DNA from: Glandiceps talaboti
Taxonomy: Eukaryota > Hemichordata > Enteropneusta > Spengelidae
Reading direction: 5' to 3'
DNA: 64,000 bases
NCBI RefSeq assembly: GCF_964340395.1
Contig: NC_135562.1
Coordinates: 22,867,173 to 22,931,172, forward strand
A program made the translations under genes and the position numbers. The notes beneath the pieces are model-generated. The model was not told where the DNA came from and did no database searches. It saw only the letters and a program-made list of their open reading frames with translations. Shown piece after piece: positions 40,560-57,300 of the stretch (the first letter of the stretch is position 1; every line of letters begins with the position of its first letter).

Positions 40560-43500
40560 ATACTGACCTATAGCTGGACAGTTAACACAATATAATACTC
40601 TACTGGCCAATAGCTGGATGGTTAACAAAATATAATACTATACTGGTCAATAGCTGGATGGTTAACACAATATAATACTATACTGGTCAATAGCTGGATG
40701 GTTAATAAAATATAATACTATACTGGTCAATAGCTGGACGGTTAACAAAATATAATACTTTACTGACCAATAGCTGGATGGTTAACAAAATATAATACTA
40801 TACTGACCTATAGCTGGACAGTTAACACAATATAATACTCTACTGGCCAATAGCTGGATGGTTAACAAAATATAATACTATACTGGTCAATAGCTGGATG
40901 GTTAACACAATATAATACTATACTGGCCAATAGCTGGATGGTTATAAAAATATAATACTCTACTGGCCAATAGCTGGATGGTTAACAAAATATAATACTA
41001 TACTGGCCAATAGCTGGATGGTTAACACAATATAATACTATACTGGTCAATAGCTGGATGGTTATAAAAATATAATACTCTACTGGCCAATAGCTGGATG
41101 GTTAACAAAATATAATACTATACTGGCCAATAGCTGGATGGTTAACAAAATATAATACTATACTGGTCAATAGCTGGATGGTTAACAAAATATAATACTC
41201 TCCTGGCCAATAGCTGGATGGTTAACAAAATATAATACTATACTGGCCAATAGCTGGACGGTTAACAAAATATAATACTCTACTGGTCAATAGCTGGATG
41301 GTTAACAAAATATAATACTATACTGGTCAATAGCTGGATGGTTAACAAAATATAATACTATACTGGTCAATAGCTGGATGGTTAACAAAAAATAATACTA
41401 TACTGGCCAATAGCTGGATGGTTAACAAAATATAATACTATACTGGTCAATAGCTGGATGGTTAACAAAATATAATACTCTACTGGCCAATAGCTGGATG
41501 GTTAACAAAATATAATACTATACTGGTCAATAGCTGGATGGTTAACAAAATATAATAGTATACTGGCCAATAGCTGGATGGTTAACAAAATATAATACTA
41601 TACTATCCAATAGCTGGACGGTTAACAAAATATAATACTCTACTGGTCAATAGCTGGATGGTTAACAAAATATAATACTATACTGGTCAATAGCTGGATG
41701 GTTAACAAAATATAATACTATACTGGCCAATAGCTGGACGGTTAACAAAATATAATAGTATACTGGCCAATAGCTGGATGGTTAACAAAATATAATACTA
41801 TACTGGCCAAAAGCTGGACGGTTAACAAAATATAATACTCTACTGGTCAATAGCTGGATGGATAACAAAATATAATACTATACTGGTCAATAGCTGGATG
41901 GTTAACAAAATATAATACTATACTTGCCAATAGCTGGATGGTTAACAAAATATAATACTATACTGGCCAATAGCTGGATGGTTAACAAAATATAATACTA
42001 TACTGGCCAATAGCTGGATGGTTAACAAAATATAATACTATACTGGCCAATAGCTGGACGGTTAACAAAATATAATAGTATACTGACCTATAGCTGGATG
42101 GTTAACAAAATATAATACTCTACTGGTCAATAGCTGGATGGTTAACAAAATATAATACTATACTGGCCAATAGCTGGATGGTTAATAAAATATAATAGTA
42201 TACTGACCTATAGCTGGATGGTTAACAAAATATAATACTCTACTGGTCAATAGCTGGATGGTTAACAAAATATAATACTATACTGGCCAATAGCTGGACG
42301 GTTAACAAAATATAATACTTTACTGGTCAATAGCTGGATGGTTAACAAAATATAATACTATACTGGTCAATAGCTGGACGGTTAACAAAATATAATACTA
42401 TACTGGTTAATAGCTGGATGGTTAACAAAATATAATACTATACTGGCCAATAGCTGGATGGTTAACAAAATATAATACTATACTGACTTATAGCTGGATG
42501 GTTAACAAAATATAATACTATACTGACCTATAGCTGGACGGTTAACAAAATATAATACTATACTGGTCATTAGCTGGATGGTTAACAAAATATAATACTA
42601 TACTGGTCAATAGCTGGACGGTTAACAAAATATAATACTATACTGGTCAATAGCTGGATGGTTAACAAAATATAATACTATACTGACCTATAGCTGGACA
42701 GTTAACACAATATAATACTATACTGGTCAATAGCTGGACGGTTAACAAAATATAATACTATACTGGTCAATAGCTGGATGGTTAACAAAATATAATACTC
42801 TACTGACCTATAGCTGGACAGTTAACACAATATAATACTATACTGGCCAATAGCTGGACGGTTAACAAAATATAATACTATACTGGTCAATAGCTGGACG
42901 GTTAACAAAATATAATACTCTACTGGTCAATAGCTGGACGGTTAACAAAATATAATACTATACTGGCCAATAGCTGGACGGTTAACAAAATATAATACTA
43001 TACTGACCTATAGCTGGACGGTTAACAAAATATAATACTATACTGGTCATTAGCTGGATGGTTAACAAAATATAATACTATACTGGTCAATAGCTGGACG
43101 GTTAACAAAATATAATACTATACTGGTCAATAGCTGGATGGTTAACAAAATATAATACTATATTGACCTATAGCTGGACAGTTAACACAATATAATACTA
43201 TACTGGTCAATAGCTGGACGGTTAACAAAATATAATACTATACTGGTCAATAGCTGGATGGTTAACAAAATATAATACTCTACTGGTCAATAGCTGGATG
43301 GTTAACAAAATATAATACTCTACTGGTCAATAGCTGGATGGTTAACAAAATATAATACTATACTGACCTATAGCTGGACAGTTAACACAATATAATACTA
43401 TACTGGCCAATAGCTGGACGGTTAACAAAATATAATACTCTACTGGTCAATAGCTGGATGGTTAACAAAATATAATACTATACTGGCCAATAGCTGGATG

Positions 43501-46500
43501 GTTAACAAAATATAATACTATACTGGCCAATAGCTGGATGGTTAACAAAATATAATACTCTACTGGTCAATAGCTGGACGGTTAACAAAATATAATACTC
43601 TACTGGTCAATAGCTGGATGGTTAACAAAATATAATACTATACTGGTCAATAGCTGGACGGTTAACAAAATATAATACTTTACTGACCAATAGCTGGATG
43701 GTTAACAAAATATAATACTATACTGACCTATAGCTGGACAGTTAACACAATATAATACTCTACTGGCCAATAGCTGGATGGTTAACAAAATATAATACTA
43801 TACTGGTCAATAGCTGGATGGTTAACACAATATAATACTATACTGGTCAATAGCTGGATGGTTATAAAAATATAATACTCTACTGGCCAATAGCTGGATG
43901 GTTAACAAAATATAATACTATACTGGTCAATAGCTGGATGGTTAACAAAATATAATACTATATTGACCTATAGCTGGACAGTTAACACAATATAATACTA
44001 TACTGGTCAATAGCTGGACGGTTAACAAAATATAATACTATACTGGTCAATAGCTGGATGGTTAACAAAATATAATACTCTACTGGTCAATAGCTGGATG
44101 GTTAACAAAATATAATACTCTACTGGTCAATAGCTGGATGGTTAACAAAATATAATACTATACTGACCTATAGCTGGACAGTTAACACAATATAATACTA
44201 TACTGGCCAATAGCTGGACGGTTAACAAAATATAATACTCTACTGGTCAATAGCTGGATGGTTAACAAAATATAATACTATACTGGCCAATAGCTGGATG
44301 GTTAACAAAATATAATACTATACTGGCCAATAGCTGGATGGTTAACAAAATATAATACTCTACTGGTCAATAGCTGGACGGTTAACAAAATATAATACTC
44401 TACTGGTCAATAGCTGGATGGTTAACAAAATATAATACTATACTGGTCAATAGCTGGACGGTTAACAAAATATAATACTTTACTGACCAATAGCTGGATG
44501 GTTAACAAAATATAATACTATACTGACCTATAGCTGGACAGTTAACACAATATAATAGTCTACTGGCCAATAGCTGGATGGTTAACAAAATATAATACTA
44601 TACTGGTCAATAGCTGGATGGTTAACACAATATAATACTATACTGGTCAATAGCTGGATGGTTATAAAAATATAATACTCTACTGGCCAATAGCTGGATG
44701 GTTAACAAAATATAATACTATACTGGCCAATAGCTGGATGGTTAACACAATATAATACTATACTGGTCAATAGCTGGATGGTTATAAAAATATAATACTC
44801 TACTGGCCAATAGCTGGATGGTTAACAAAATATAATACTATACTGGCCAATAGCTGGATGGTTAACAAAATATAATACTATACTGGTCAATAGCTGGATG
44901 GTTAACAAAATATAATACTCTCCTGGCCAATAGCTGGATGGTTAACAAAATATAATACTATACTGGCCAATAGCTGGACGGTTAACAAAATATAATACTC
45001 TACTGGTCAATAGCTGGATGGTTAACAAAATATAATACTATACTGGTCAATAGCTGGATGGTTAACAAAATATAATACTATACTGGTCAATAGCTGGATG
45101 GTTAACAAAAAATAATACTATACTGGCCAATAGCTGGGTGGTTAACAAAATATAATACTATACTGGTCAATAGCTGGATGGTTAACAAAATATAATACTC
45201 TACTGGCCAATAGCTGGATGGTTAACAAAATATAATACTATACTGGTCAATAGCTGGATGGTTAACAAAATATAATAGTATACTGGCCAATAGCTGGATG
45301 GTTAACAAAATGTAATACTATACTATCCAATAGCTGGACGGTTAACAAAATATAATACTCTACTGGTCAATAGCTGGATGGTTAACAAAATATAATACTA
45401 TACTGGTCAATAGCTGGATGGTTAACAAAATATAATACTATACTGGCCAATAGCTGGACGGTTAACAAAATATAATAGTATACTGACCAATAGCTGGATG
45501 GTTAACAAAATATAATACTATACTGGCCAATAGCTGGACGGTTAACAAAATATAATACTCTACTGGTCAATAGCTGGATGGTTAACAAAATATAATACTA
45601 TACTGGTCAATAGCTGGATGGTTAACAAAATATAATACTATACTTGCCAATAGCTGGATGGTTAACAAAATATAATACTATACTGGCCAATAGCTGGACG
45701 GTTAACAAAATATAATACTCTACTGGCCAATAGCTGGATGGTTAACAAAATATAATACTATACTGGTCAATAGCTGGATGGTTAACAAAATATAATACTA
45801 TACTGGCCAATAGCTGGACGGTTAACAAAATATAATAGTATACTGACCTATAGCTGGATGGTTAACAAAATATAATACTCTACTGGTCAATAGCTGGATG
45901 GTTAACAAAATATAATACTATAATGGCCAATAGCTGGATGGTTAACAAAATATAATACTATACTGACCTATAGCTGGACGGTTAACAAAATATAATACTT
46001 TACTGGTCAATAGCTGGATGGTTAACAAAATATAATACTATACTGGCCAATAGCTGGATGGTTAATAAAATATAATAGTATACTGACCTATAGCTGGATG
46101 GTTAACAAAATATAATACTCTACTGGTCAATAGCTGGATGGTTAACAAAATATAATACTATACTGGCCAATAGCTGGACGGTTAACAAAATATAATACTT
46201 TACTGGTCAATAGCTGGATGGTTAACAAAATATAATACTATACTGGTCAATAGCTGGACGGTTAACAAAATATAATACTATACTGGTTAATAGCTGGATG
46301 GTTAACAAAATATAATACTATACTGGCCAATAGCTGGATGGTTAACAAAATATAATACTATACTGACTTATAGCTGGATGGTTAACAAAATATAATACTA
46401 TACTGACCTATAGCTGGAGGGTTAACAAAATATAATACTATACTGGTCATTAGCTGGATGGTTAACAAAATATAATACTATACTGGTCAATAGCTGGACG

Positions 46501-49500
46501 GTTAACAAAATATAATACTATACTGGTCAATAGCTGGATGGTTAACAAAATATAATACTATACTGACCTATAGCTGGACAGTTAACACAATATAATACTA
46601 TACTGGTCAATAGCTGGACGGTTAACAAAATATAATACTATACTGGTCAATAGCTGGATGGTTAACAAAATATAATACTCTACTGACCTATAGCTGGACA
46701 GTTAACACAATATAATACTATACTGGCCAATAGCTGGACGGTTAACAAAATATAATACTATACTGGTCAATAGCTGGACGGTTAACAAAATATAATACTC
46801 TACTGGTCAATAGCTGGACGGTTAACAAAATATAATACTATACTGACCTATAGCTGGACAGTTAACACAATATAATACTATACTGGTCAATAGGTGGACG
46901 GTTAACAAAATATAATACTATACTGGTCATTAGCTGGACGGTTAACAAAATATAATACTCTACTGGTCAATAGCTGGACGGTTAACAAAATATAATACTA
47001 TACTGGTCAATAGCTGGAAGGTTAACAAAATATAATACTATACTGGTCAATAGCTGGACGGTTAACAAAATATAATACTATACTGACCTATAGCTGGACG
47101 GTTAGCAAAATATAATACTATACTGGTTATTAGCTGGATGGTTAACAAAATATAATACTATACTGGTCAATAGCTGGACGGTTAACAAAATATAATACTA
47201 TACTGGTCAATAGTTGGATGGTTAACAAAATATAATACTATACTGACCTATAGCTGGACAGTTAGCACAATATAATACTATACTGGTCAATAGCTGGACG
47301 GTTAACAAAATATAATACTATACTGGTCAATAGCTGGATGGTTAACAAAATATAATACTCTACTGGTCAATAGCTGGATGGTTAACAAAATATAATACTA
47401 TACTGACCTATAGCTGGACAGTTAACACAATATAATACTATACTGGCCAATAGCTGGACGGTTAACAAAATATAATAGTATACTGACCTATAGCTGGATG
47501 GTTAACAAAATATAATACTATACTGACCTATAGCTGGACGGTTAACAAAATATAATACTATACTGGTCATTAGCTGGATGGTTAACAAAATATAATACTA
47601 TACTGGTCAATAGCTGGACGGTTAACAAAATATAATACTATACTGGTCAATAGCTGGATGGTTAACAAAATATAATACTATATTGACCTATAGCTGGACA
47701 GTTAACACAATATAATACTATACTGGTCAATAGCTGGACGGTTAACAAAATATAATACTATACTGGTCAATAGCTGGATGGTTAACAAAATATAATACTC
47801 TACTGGTCAATAGCTGGATGGTTAACAAAATATAATACTCTACTGGTCAATAGCTGGATGGTTAACAAAATATAATACTATACTGACCTATAGCTGGACA
47901 GTTAACACAATATAATACTATACTGGCCAATAGCTGGACGGTTAACAAAATATAATACTCTACTGGTCAATAGCTGGATGGTTAACAAAATATAATACTA
48001 TACTGGCCAATAGCTGGATGGTTAACAAAATATAATACTATACTGGCCAATAGCTGGATGGTTAACAAAATATAATACTCTACTGGTCAATAGCTGGACG
48101 GTTAACAAAATATAATACTCTACTGGTCAATAGCTGGATGGTTAACAAAATATAATACTATACTGGTCAATAGCTGGACGGTTAACAAAATATAATACTT
48201 TACTGACCAATAGCTGGATGGTTAACAAAATATAATAATATACTGACCTATAGCTGGACAGTTAACACAATATAATACTCTACTGGCCAATAGCTGGATG
48301 GTTAACAAAATATAATACTATACTGGTCAATAGCTGGATGGTTAACACAATATAATACTATACTGGTCAATAGCTGGATGGTTATAAAAATATAATACTC
48401 TACTGGCCAATAGCTGGATGGTTAACAAAATATAATACTATACTGGTCAATAGCTGGATGGTTAACAAAATATAATACTATATTGACCTATAGCTGGACA
48501 GTTAACACAATATAATACTATACTGGTCAATAGCTGGACGGTTAACAAAATATAATACTATACTGGTCAATAGCTGGATGGTTAACAAAATATAATACTC
48601 TACTGGTCAATAGCTGGATGGTTAACAAAATATAATACTCTACTGGTCAATAGCTGGATGGTTAACAAAATATAATACTATACTGACCTATAGCTGGACA
48701 GTTAACACAATATAATACTATACTGGCCAATAGCTGGACGGTTAACAAAATATAATACTCTACTGGTCAATAGCTGGATGGTTAACAAAATATAATACTA
48801 TACTGGCCAATAGCTGGATGGTTAACAAAATATAATACTATACTGGCCAATAGCTGGATGGTTAACAAAATATAATACTCTACTGGTCAATAGCTGGACG
48901 GTTAACAAAATATAATACTCTACTGGTCAATAGCTGGATGGTTAACAAAATATAATACTATACTGGTCAATAGCTGGACGGTTAACAAAATATAATACTT
49001 TACTGACCAATAGCTGGATGGTTAACAAAATATAATACTATACTGACCTATAGCTGGACAGTTAACACAATATAATAGTCTACTGGCCAATAGCTGGATG
49101 GTTAACAAAATATAATACTATACTGGTCAATAGCTGGATGGTTAACACAATATAATACTATACTGGTCAATAGCTGGATGGTTATAAAAATATAATACTC
49201 TACTGGCCAATAGCTGGATGGTTAACAAAATATAATACTATACTGGCCAATAGCTGGATGGTTAACACAATATAATACTATACTGGTCAATAGCTGGATG
49301 ATTATAAAAATATAATACTCTACTGGCCAATAGCTGGATGGTTAACAAAATATAATACTATACTGGCCAATAGCTGGATGGTTAACAAAATATAATACTA
49401 TACTGGTCAATAGCTGGATGGTTAACAAAATATAATACTCTCCTGGCCAATAGCTGGATGGTTAACAAAATATAATACTATACTGGCCAATAGCTGGACG

Positions 49501-50760
49501 GTTAACAAAATATAATACTCTACTGGTCAATAGCTGGATGGTTAACAAAATATAATACTATACTGGTCAATAGCTGGATGGTTAACAAAATATAATACTA
49601 TACTGGTCAATAGCTGGATGGTTAACAAAAAATAATACTATACTGGCCAATAGCTGGGTGGTTAACAAAATATAATACTATACTGGTCAATAGCTGGATG
49701 GTTAACAAAATATAATACTCTACTGGCCAATAGCTGGATGGTTAACAAAATATAATACTATACTGGTCAATAGCTGGATGGTTAACAAAATATAATAGTA
49801 TACTGGCCAATAGCTGGATGGTTAACAAAATATAATACAATACTATCCAATAGCTGGACGGTTAACAAAATATAATACTCTACTGGTCAATAGCTGGATG
49901 GTTAACAAAATATAATACTATACTGGTCAATAGCTGGATGGTTAACAAAATATAATACTATACTGGCCAATAGCTGGACGGTTAACAAAATATAATAGTA
50001 TACTGACCAATAGCTGGATGGTTAACAAAATATAATACTATACTGGCCAATAGCTGGACGGTTAACAAAATATAATACTCTACTGGTCAATAGCTGGATG
50101 GTTAACAAAATATAATACTATACTGGTCAATAGCTGGATGGTTAACAAAATATAATACTATACTTGCCAATAGCTGGATGGTTAACAAAATATAATACTA
50201 TACTGGCCAATAGCTGGACGGTTAACAAAATATAATACTCTACTGGCCAATAGCTGGATGGTTAACAAAATATAATACTATACTGGTCAATAGCTGGATG
50301 GTTAACAAAATATAATACTATACTGGCCAATAGCTGGACGGTTAACAAAATATAATAGTATACTGACCTATAGCTGGATGGTTAACAAAATATAATACTC
50401 TACTGGTCAATAGCTGGATGGTTAACAAAATATAATACTATAATGGCCAATAGCTGGATGGTTAACAAAATATAATACTATACTGACCTATAGCTGGACG
50501 GTTAACAAAATATTATACTTTACTGGTCAATAGCTGGATGGTTAACAAAATATAATACTATACTGGTCAATAGCTGGACGGTTAACAAAATATAATACTA
50601 TACTGGTTAATAGCTGGATGGTTAACAAAATATAATACTATACTGGCCAATAGCTGGATGGTTAACAAAATATAATACTATACTGACCTATAGCTGGATG
50701 GTTAACAAAATATAATACTATACTGACGTATAGCTGGGCGGTTAACAAAATATAATACTA
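40560..50760. repeat. 3720-bp and 4520-bp block duplications with an internal 800-bp repeat
   Basis: The marker GGTTATAAAAATA is at 40941, 41061, 43861, 44661, 44781, 48381 and 49181, with a mutated form GATTATAAAAA at 49301. Offsets are 3720 (40941 to 44661; 41061 to 44781), 4520 (43861 to 48381; 44661 to 49181) and 800 (43861 to 44661; 48381 to 49181). TATCCAATAG agrees: 41607, 45327 and 49847 are 3720 and 4520 apart. The 4520-bp copy therefore arose after the 800-bp internal repeat, because both members were carried along. Confidence 0.85.
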
Positions 50761-51399
50761 TACTGGTCATTAGCTGGATGGTTAACAAAATATAATACTA
50801 TACTGGTCAATAGCTGGACGGTTAACAAAATATAATACTATACTGGTCAATAGCTGGACGGTTAACAAAATATAATACTATACTGGTCAATAGCTGGACG
50901 GTTAACAAAATATAATACTATACTGGTCAATAGCTGGATGGTTAACAAAATATAATACTCTACTGACCTATAGCTGGACAGTTAACAAAATATAATACTA
51001 TACTGACCTATAGCTGGACAGTTAACACAATATAATACTATACTGGTCAATAGGTGGACGGTTAACAAAATATAATACTATACTGGTCATTAGCTGGACG
51101 GTTAACAAAATATAATACTCTACTGGTCAATAGCTGGACGGTTAACAAAATATAATACTATACTGGTCAATAGCTGGACAGTTAGCACAATATAATACTA
51201 TACTGGTCAATAGCTGGACGGTTAACAAAATATAATACTATACTGGTCAATAGCTGGATGGTTAACAAAATATAATACTCTACTGGTCAATAGCTGGATG
51301 GTTAACAAAATATAATACTATACTGACCTATAGCTGGACAGTTAACACAATATAATACTATACTGGCCAATAGCTGGACGGTTAACAAAATATAATACT

Positions 51400-54300
51400 A
51401 TACTGACCTATAGCTGGACGGTTAACAAAATATAATACTATACTGGTCATTAGCTGGATGGTTAACAAAATATAATACTATACTGGTCAATAGCTGGACG
51501 GTTAACAAAATATAATACTATACTGGTCAATAGCTGGACGGTTAACAAAATATAATACTATACTGGTCAATAGCTGGATGGTTAACAAAATATAATACTA
51601 TACTGACCTATAGCTTGACAGTTAACACAATATAATACTATACTGGTCAATAGCTGGACGGTTAACAAAATATAATACTATACTGGTCAATAGCTGGATG
51701 GTTAACAAAATATAATACTCTACTGGTCAATAGCTGGATGGTTAACAAAATATAATACTCTACTGGTCAATAGCTGGATGGTTAACAAAATATAATACTA
51801 TACTGACCTATAGCTGGACAGTTAACACAATATAATACTATACTGGCCAATAGCTGGACGGTTAACAAAATATAATACTCTACAGGTCAATAGCTGGATG
51901 GTTAACAAAATATAATACTATACTGGCCAATAGCTGGATGGTTAACAAAATATAATACTATACTGGCCAATAGCTGGATGGTTAACAAAATATAATACTC
52001 TACTGGTCAATAGCTGGACGGTTAACAAAATATAATACTCTACTGGTCAATAGCTGGATGGTTAACAAAATATAATACTATACTGGTCAATAGCTGGATG
52101 GTTAACAAAATATAATACTCTACTGACCTATAACTGGACAGTTAACACAATATAATACTCTACTGGCCAATAGCTGGATGGTTAACAAAATATAATACTA
52201 TACTGGCCAATAGCTGGATGGTTAACAAAATATAATACTCTACTGGCCAATAGCTGGATGGTTAACAAAATATAATACTATACTGGCCAATAGCTGGACG
52301 GTTAACAAAATATAATACTCTACTGGTCAATAGCTGGACGGTTAACAAAATATAATACTATACTGGTCAATAGCTGGAAGGTTAACAAAATATAATACTA
52401 TACTGGTCAATAGCTGGACGGTTAACAAAATATAATACTATACTGACCTATAGCTGGACGGTTAACAAAATATAATACTATACTGGTCATTAGCTGGATG
52501 GTTAACAAAATATAATACTATACTGGTCAATAGCTGGACGGTTAACAAAATATAATACTATACTGGTCAATAGCTGGATGGTTAACAAAATATAATACTA
52601 TACTGACCTATAGCTGGACAGTTAGCACAATATAATACTATACTGGTCAATAGCTGGACGGTTAACAAAATATAATACTATACTGGTCAATAGCTGGATG
52701 GTTAACAAAATATAATACTCTACTGGTCAATAGCTGGATGGTTAACAAAATATAATACTATACTGACCTATAGCTGGACAGTTAACACAATATAATACTA
52801 TACTGGCCAATAGCTGGACGGTTAACAAAATATAATACTATACTGACCTATAGCTGGACGGTTAACAAAATATAATACTATACTGGTCATTAGCTGGATG
52901 GTTAACAAAATATAATACTATACTGGTCAATAGCTGGACGGTTAACAAAATATAATACTATACTGGTCAATAGCTGGATGGTTAACAAAATATAATACTA
53001 TACTGACCTATAGCTTGACAGTTAACACAATATAATACTATACTGGTCAATAGCTGGACGGTTAACAAAATATAATACTATACTGGTCAATAGCTGGATG
53101 GTTAAAAAAATATAATACTCTACTGGTCAATAGCTGGATGGTTAACAAAATATAATACTCTACTGGTCAATAGCTGGATGGTTAACAAAATATAATACTA
53201 TACTGACCTATAGCTGGACAGTTAACACAATATAATACTATACTGGCCAATAGCTGGACGGTTAACAAAATATAATACTCTACTGGTCAATAGCTGGATG
53301 GTTAACAAAATATAATACTATACTGGCCAATAGCTGGATGGTTAACAAAATATAATACTATACTGGCCAATAGCTGGATGGTTAACAAAATATAATACTC
53401 TACTGGTCAATAGCTGGACGGTTAACAAAATATAATACTCTACTGGTCAATAGCTGGATGGTTAACAAAATATAATACTATACTGGTCAATAGCTGGATG
53501 GTTAACAAAATATAATACTCTACTGACCTATAACTGGACAGTTAACACAATATAATACTCTACTGGCCAATAGCTGGATGGTTAACAAAATATAATACTA
53601 TACTGGCCAATAGCTGGATGGTTAACAAAATATAATACTCTACTGGCCAATAGCTGGATGGTTAACAAAATATAATACTATGCTGGCCAATAGCTGGACG
53701 GTTAACAAAATATAATACTCTACTGGCCAATAGCTGGATGGTTAACAAAATATAATACTATACTGGCCAATAGCTGGACGGTTAACAAAATATAATACTC
53801 TACCGGCCAATAGCTGGATGGTTAACAAAATATAATACTATACTGGCCAATAGCTGGACGGTTAACAAAATATAATAATCTACTGGCCAATAGCTGGATG
53901 GTTAACAAAATATAATACTCTACTGGCCAATAGCTGGATGGTTAACAAAATATAATACTATACTGACCTATAGCTGGACAGTTAGCACAATATAATACTA
54001 TACTGGTCAATAGCTGGACGGTTAACAAAATATAATACTATACTGGTCAATAGCTGGATGGTTAACAAAATATAATACTCTACTGGTCAATAGCTGGATG
54101 GTTAACAAAATATAATACTATACTGACCTATAGCTGGACAGTTAACACAATATAATACTATACTGGCCAATAGCTGGACGGTTAACAAAATATAATACTA
54201 TACTGACCTATAGCTGGACGGTTAACAAAATATAATACTATACTGGTCATTAGCTGGATGGTTAACAAAATATAATACTATACTGGTCAATAGCTGGACG

Positions 54301-57300
54301 TTTAACAAAATATAATACTATACTGGTCAATAGCTGGATGGTTAACAAAATATAATACTATACTGACCTATAGCTTGACAGTTAACACAATATAATACTA
54401 TACTGGTCAATAGCTGGACGGTTAACAAAATATAATACTATACTGGTCAATAGCTGGATGGTTAACAAAATATAATACTCTACTGGTCAATAGCTGGATG
54501 GTTAACAAAATATAATACTCTACTGGTCAATAGCTGGATGGTTAACAAAATATAATACTATACTGACCTATAGCTGGACAGTTAACACAATATAATACTA
54601 TACTGGCCAATAGCTGGACGGTTAACAAAATATAATACTCTACTGGTCAATAGCTGGATGGTTAACAAAATATAATACTATACTGGCCAATAGCTGGATG
54701 GTTAACAAAATATAATACTATACTGGCCAATAGCTGGATGGTTAACAAAATATAATACTCTACTGGTCAATAGCTGGACGGTTAACAAAATATAATACTC
54801 TACTGGTCAATAGCTGGATGGTTAACAAAATATAATACTCTACTGACCTATAACTGGACAGTTAACACAATATAATACTCTACTGGCCAATAGCTGGATG
54901 GTTAACAAAATATAATACTATACTGACCTATAGCTGGACAGTTAACACAATATAATACTATACTGGCCAATAGCTGGACGGTTAACAAAATATAATACTA
55001 TACTGACCTATAGCTGGACGGTTAACAAAATATAATACTATACTGGTCATTAGCTGGATGGTTAACAAAATATAATACTATACTGGTCAATAGCTGGACG
55101 GTTAACAAAATATAATACTATACTGGTCAATAGCTGGATGGTTAACAAAATATAATACTATACTGACCTATAGCTTGACAGTTAACACAATATAATACTA
55201 TACTGGTCAATAGCTGGACGGTTAACAAAATATAATACTATACTGGTCAATAGCTGGATGGTTAAAAAAATATAATACTCTACTGGTCAATAGCTGGATG
55301 GTTAACAAAATATAATACTCTACTGGTCAATAGCTGGATGGTTAACAAAATATAATACTATACTGACCTATAGCTGGACAGTTAACACAATATAATACTA
55401 TACTGGCCAATAGCTGGACGGTTAACAAAATATAATACTCTACTGGTCAATAGCTGGATGGTTAACAAAATATAATACTATACTGGCCAATAGCTGGATG
55501 GTTAACAAAATATAATACTATACTGGCCAATAGCTGGATGGTTAACAAAATATAATACTCTACTGGTCAATAGCTGGACGGTTAACAAAATATAATACTC
55601 TACTGGTCAATAGCTGGATGGTTAACAAAATATAATACTATACTGGTCAATAGCTGGATGGTTAACAAAATATAATACTCTACTGACCTATAACTGGACA
55701 GTTAACACAATATAATACTCTACTGGCCAATAGCTGGATGGTTAACAAAATATAATACTATACTGGCCAATAGCTGGATGGTTAACAAAATATAATACTC
55801 TACTGGCCAATAGCTGGATGGTTAACAAAATATAATACTATGCTGGCCAATAGCTGGACGGTTAACAAAATATAATACTCTACTGGCCAATAGCTGGATG
55901 GTTAACAAAATATAATACTATACTGGCCAATAGCTGGACGGTTAACAAAATATAATACTCTACTGGCCAATAGCTGGATGGTTAACAAAATATAATACTA
56001 TACTGGCCAATAGCTGGACGGTTAACAAAATATAATAATCTACTGGCCAATAGCTGGATGGTTAACAAAATATAATACTCTACTGGCCAATAGCTGGATG
56101 GTTAACAAAATATAATACTATACTGACCTATAGCTGGACAGTTAGCACAATATAATACTATACTGGTCAATAGCTGGACGGTTAACAAAATATAATACTA
56201 TACTGGTCAATAGCTGGATGGTTAACAAAATATAATACTCTACTGGTCAATAGCTGGATGGTTAACAAAATATAATACTATACTGACCTATAGCTGGACA
56301 GTTAACACAATATAATACTATACTGGCCAATAGCTGGACGGTTAACAAAATATAATACTATACTGACCTATAGCTGGACGGTTAACAAAATATAATACTA
56401 TACTGGTCATTAGCTGGATGGTTAACAAAATATAATACTATACTGGTCAATAGCTGGACGTTTAACAAAATATAATACTATACTGGTCAATAGCTGGATG
56501 GTTAACAAAATATAATACTATACTGACCTATAGCTTGACAGTTAACACAATATAATACTATACTGGTCAATAGCTGGACGGTTAACAAAATATAATACTA
56601 TACTGGTCAATAGCTGGATGGTTAACAAAATATAATACTCTACTGGTCAATAGCTGGATGGTTAACAAAATATAATACTCTACTGGTCAATAGCTGGATG
56701 GTTAACAAAATATAATACTATACTGACCTATAGCTGGACAGTTAACACAATATAATACTATACTGGCCAATAGCTGGACGGTTAACAAAATATAATACTC
56801 TACTGGTCAATAGCTGGATGGTTAACAAAATATAATACTATACTGGCCAATAGCTGGATGGTTAACAAAATATAATACTATACTGGCCAATAGCTGGATG
56901 GTTAACAAAATATAATACTCTACTGGTCAATAGCTGGACGGTTAACAAAATATAATACTCTACTGGTCAATAGCTGGATGGTTAACAAAATATAATACTC
57001 TACTGGTCAATAGCTGGACGGTTAACAAAATATAATACTCTACTGGTCAATAGCTGGATGGTTAACAAAATATAATACTATACTGGTCAATAGCTGGATG
57101 GTTAACAAAATATAATACTCTACTGACCTATAACTGGACAGTTAACACAATATAATACTCTACTGGCCAATAGCTGGATGGTTAACAAAATATAATACTA
57201 TACTGGCCAATAGCTGGATGGTTAACAAAATATAATACTCTACTGGCCAATAGCTGGATGGTTAACAAAATATAATACTATGCTGGCCAATAGCTGGACG

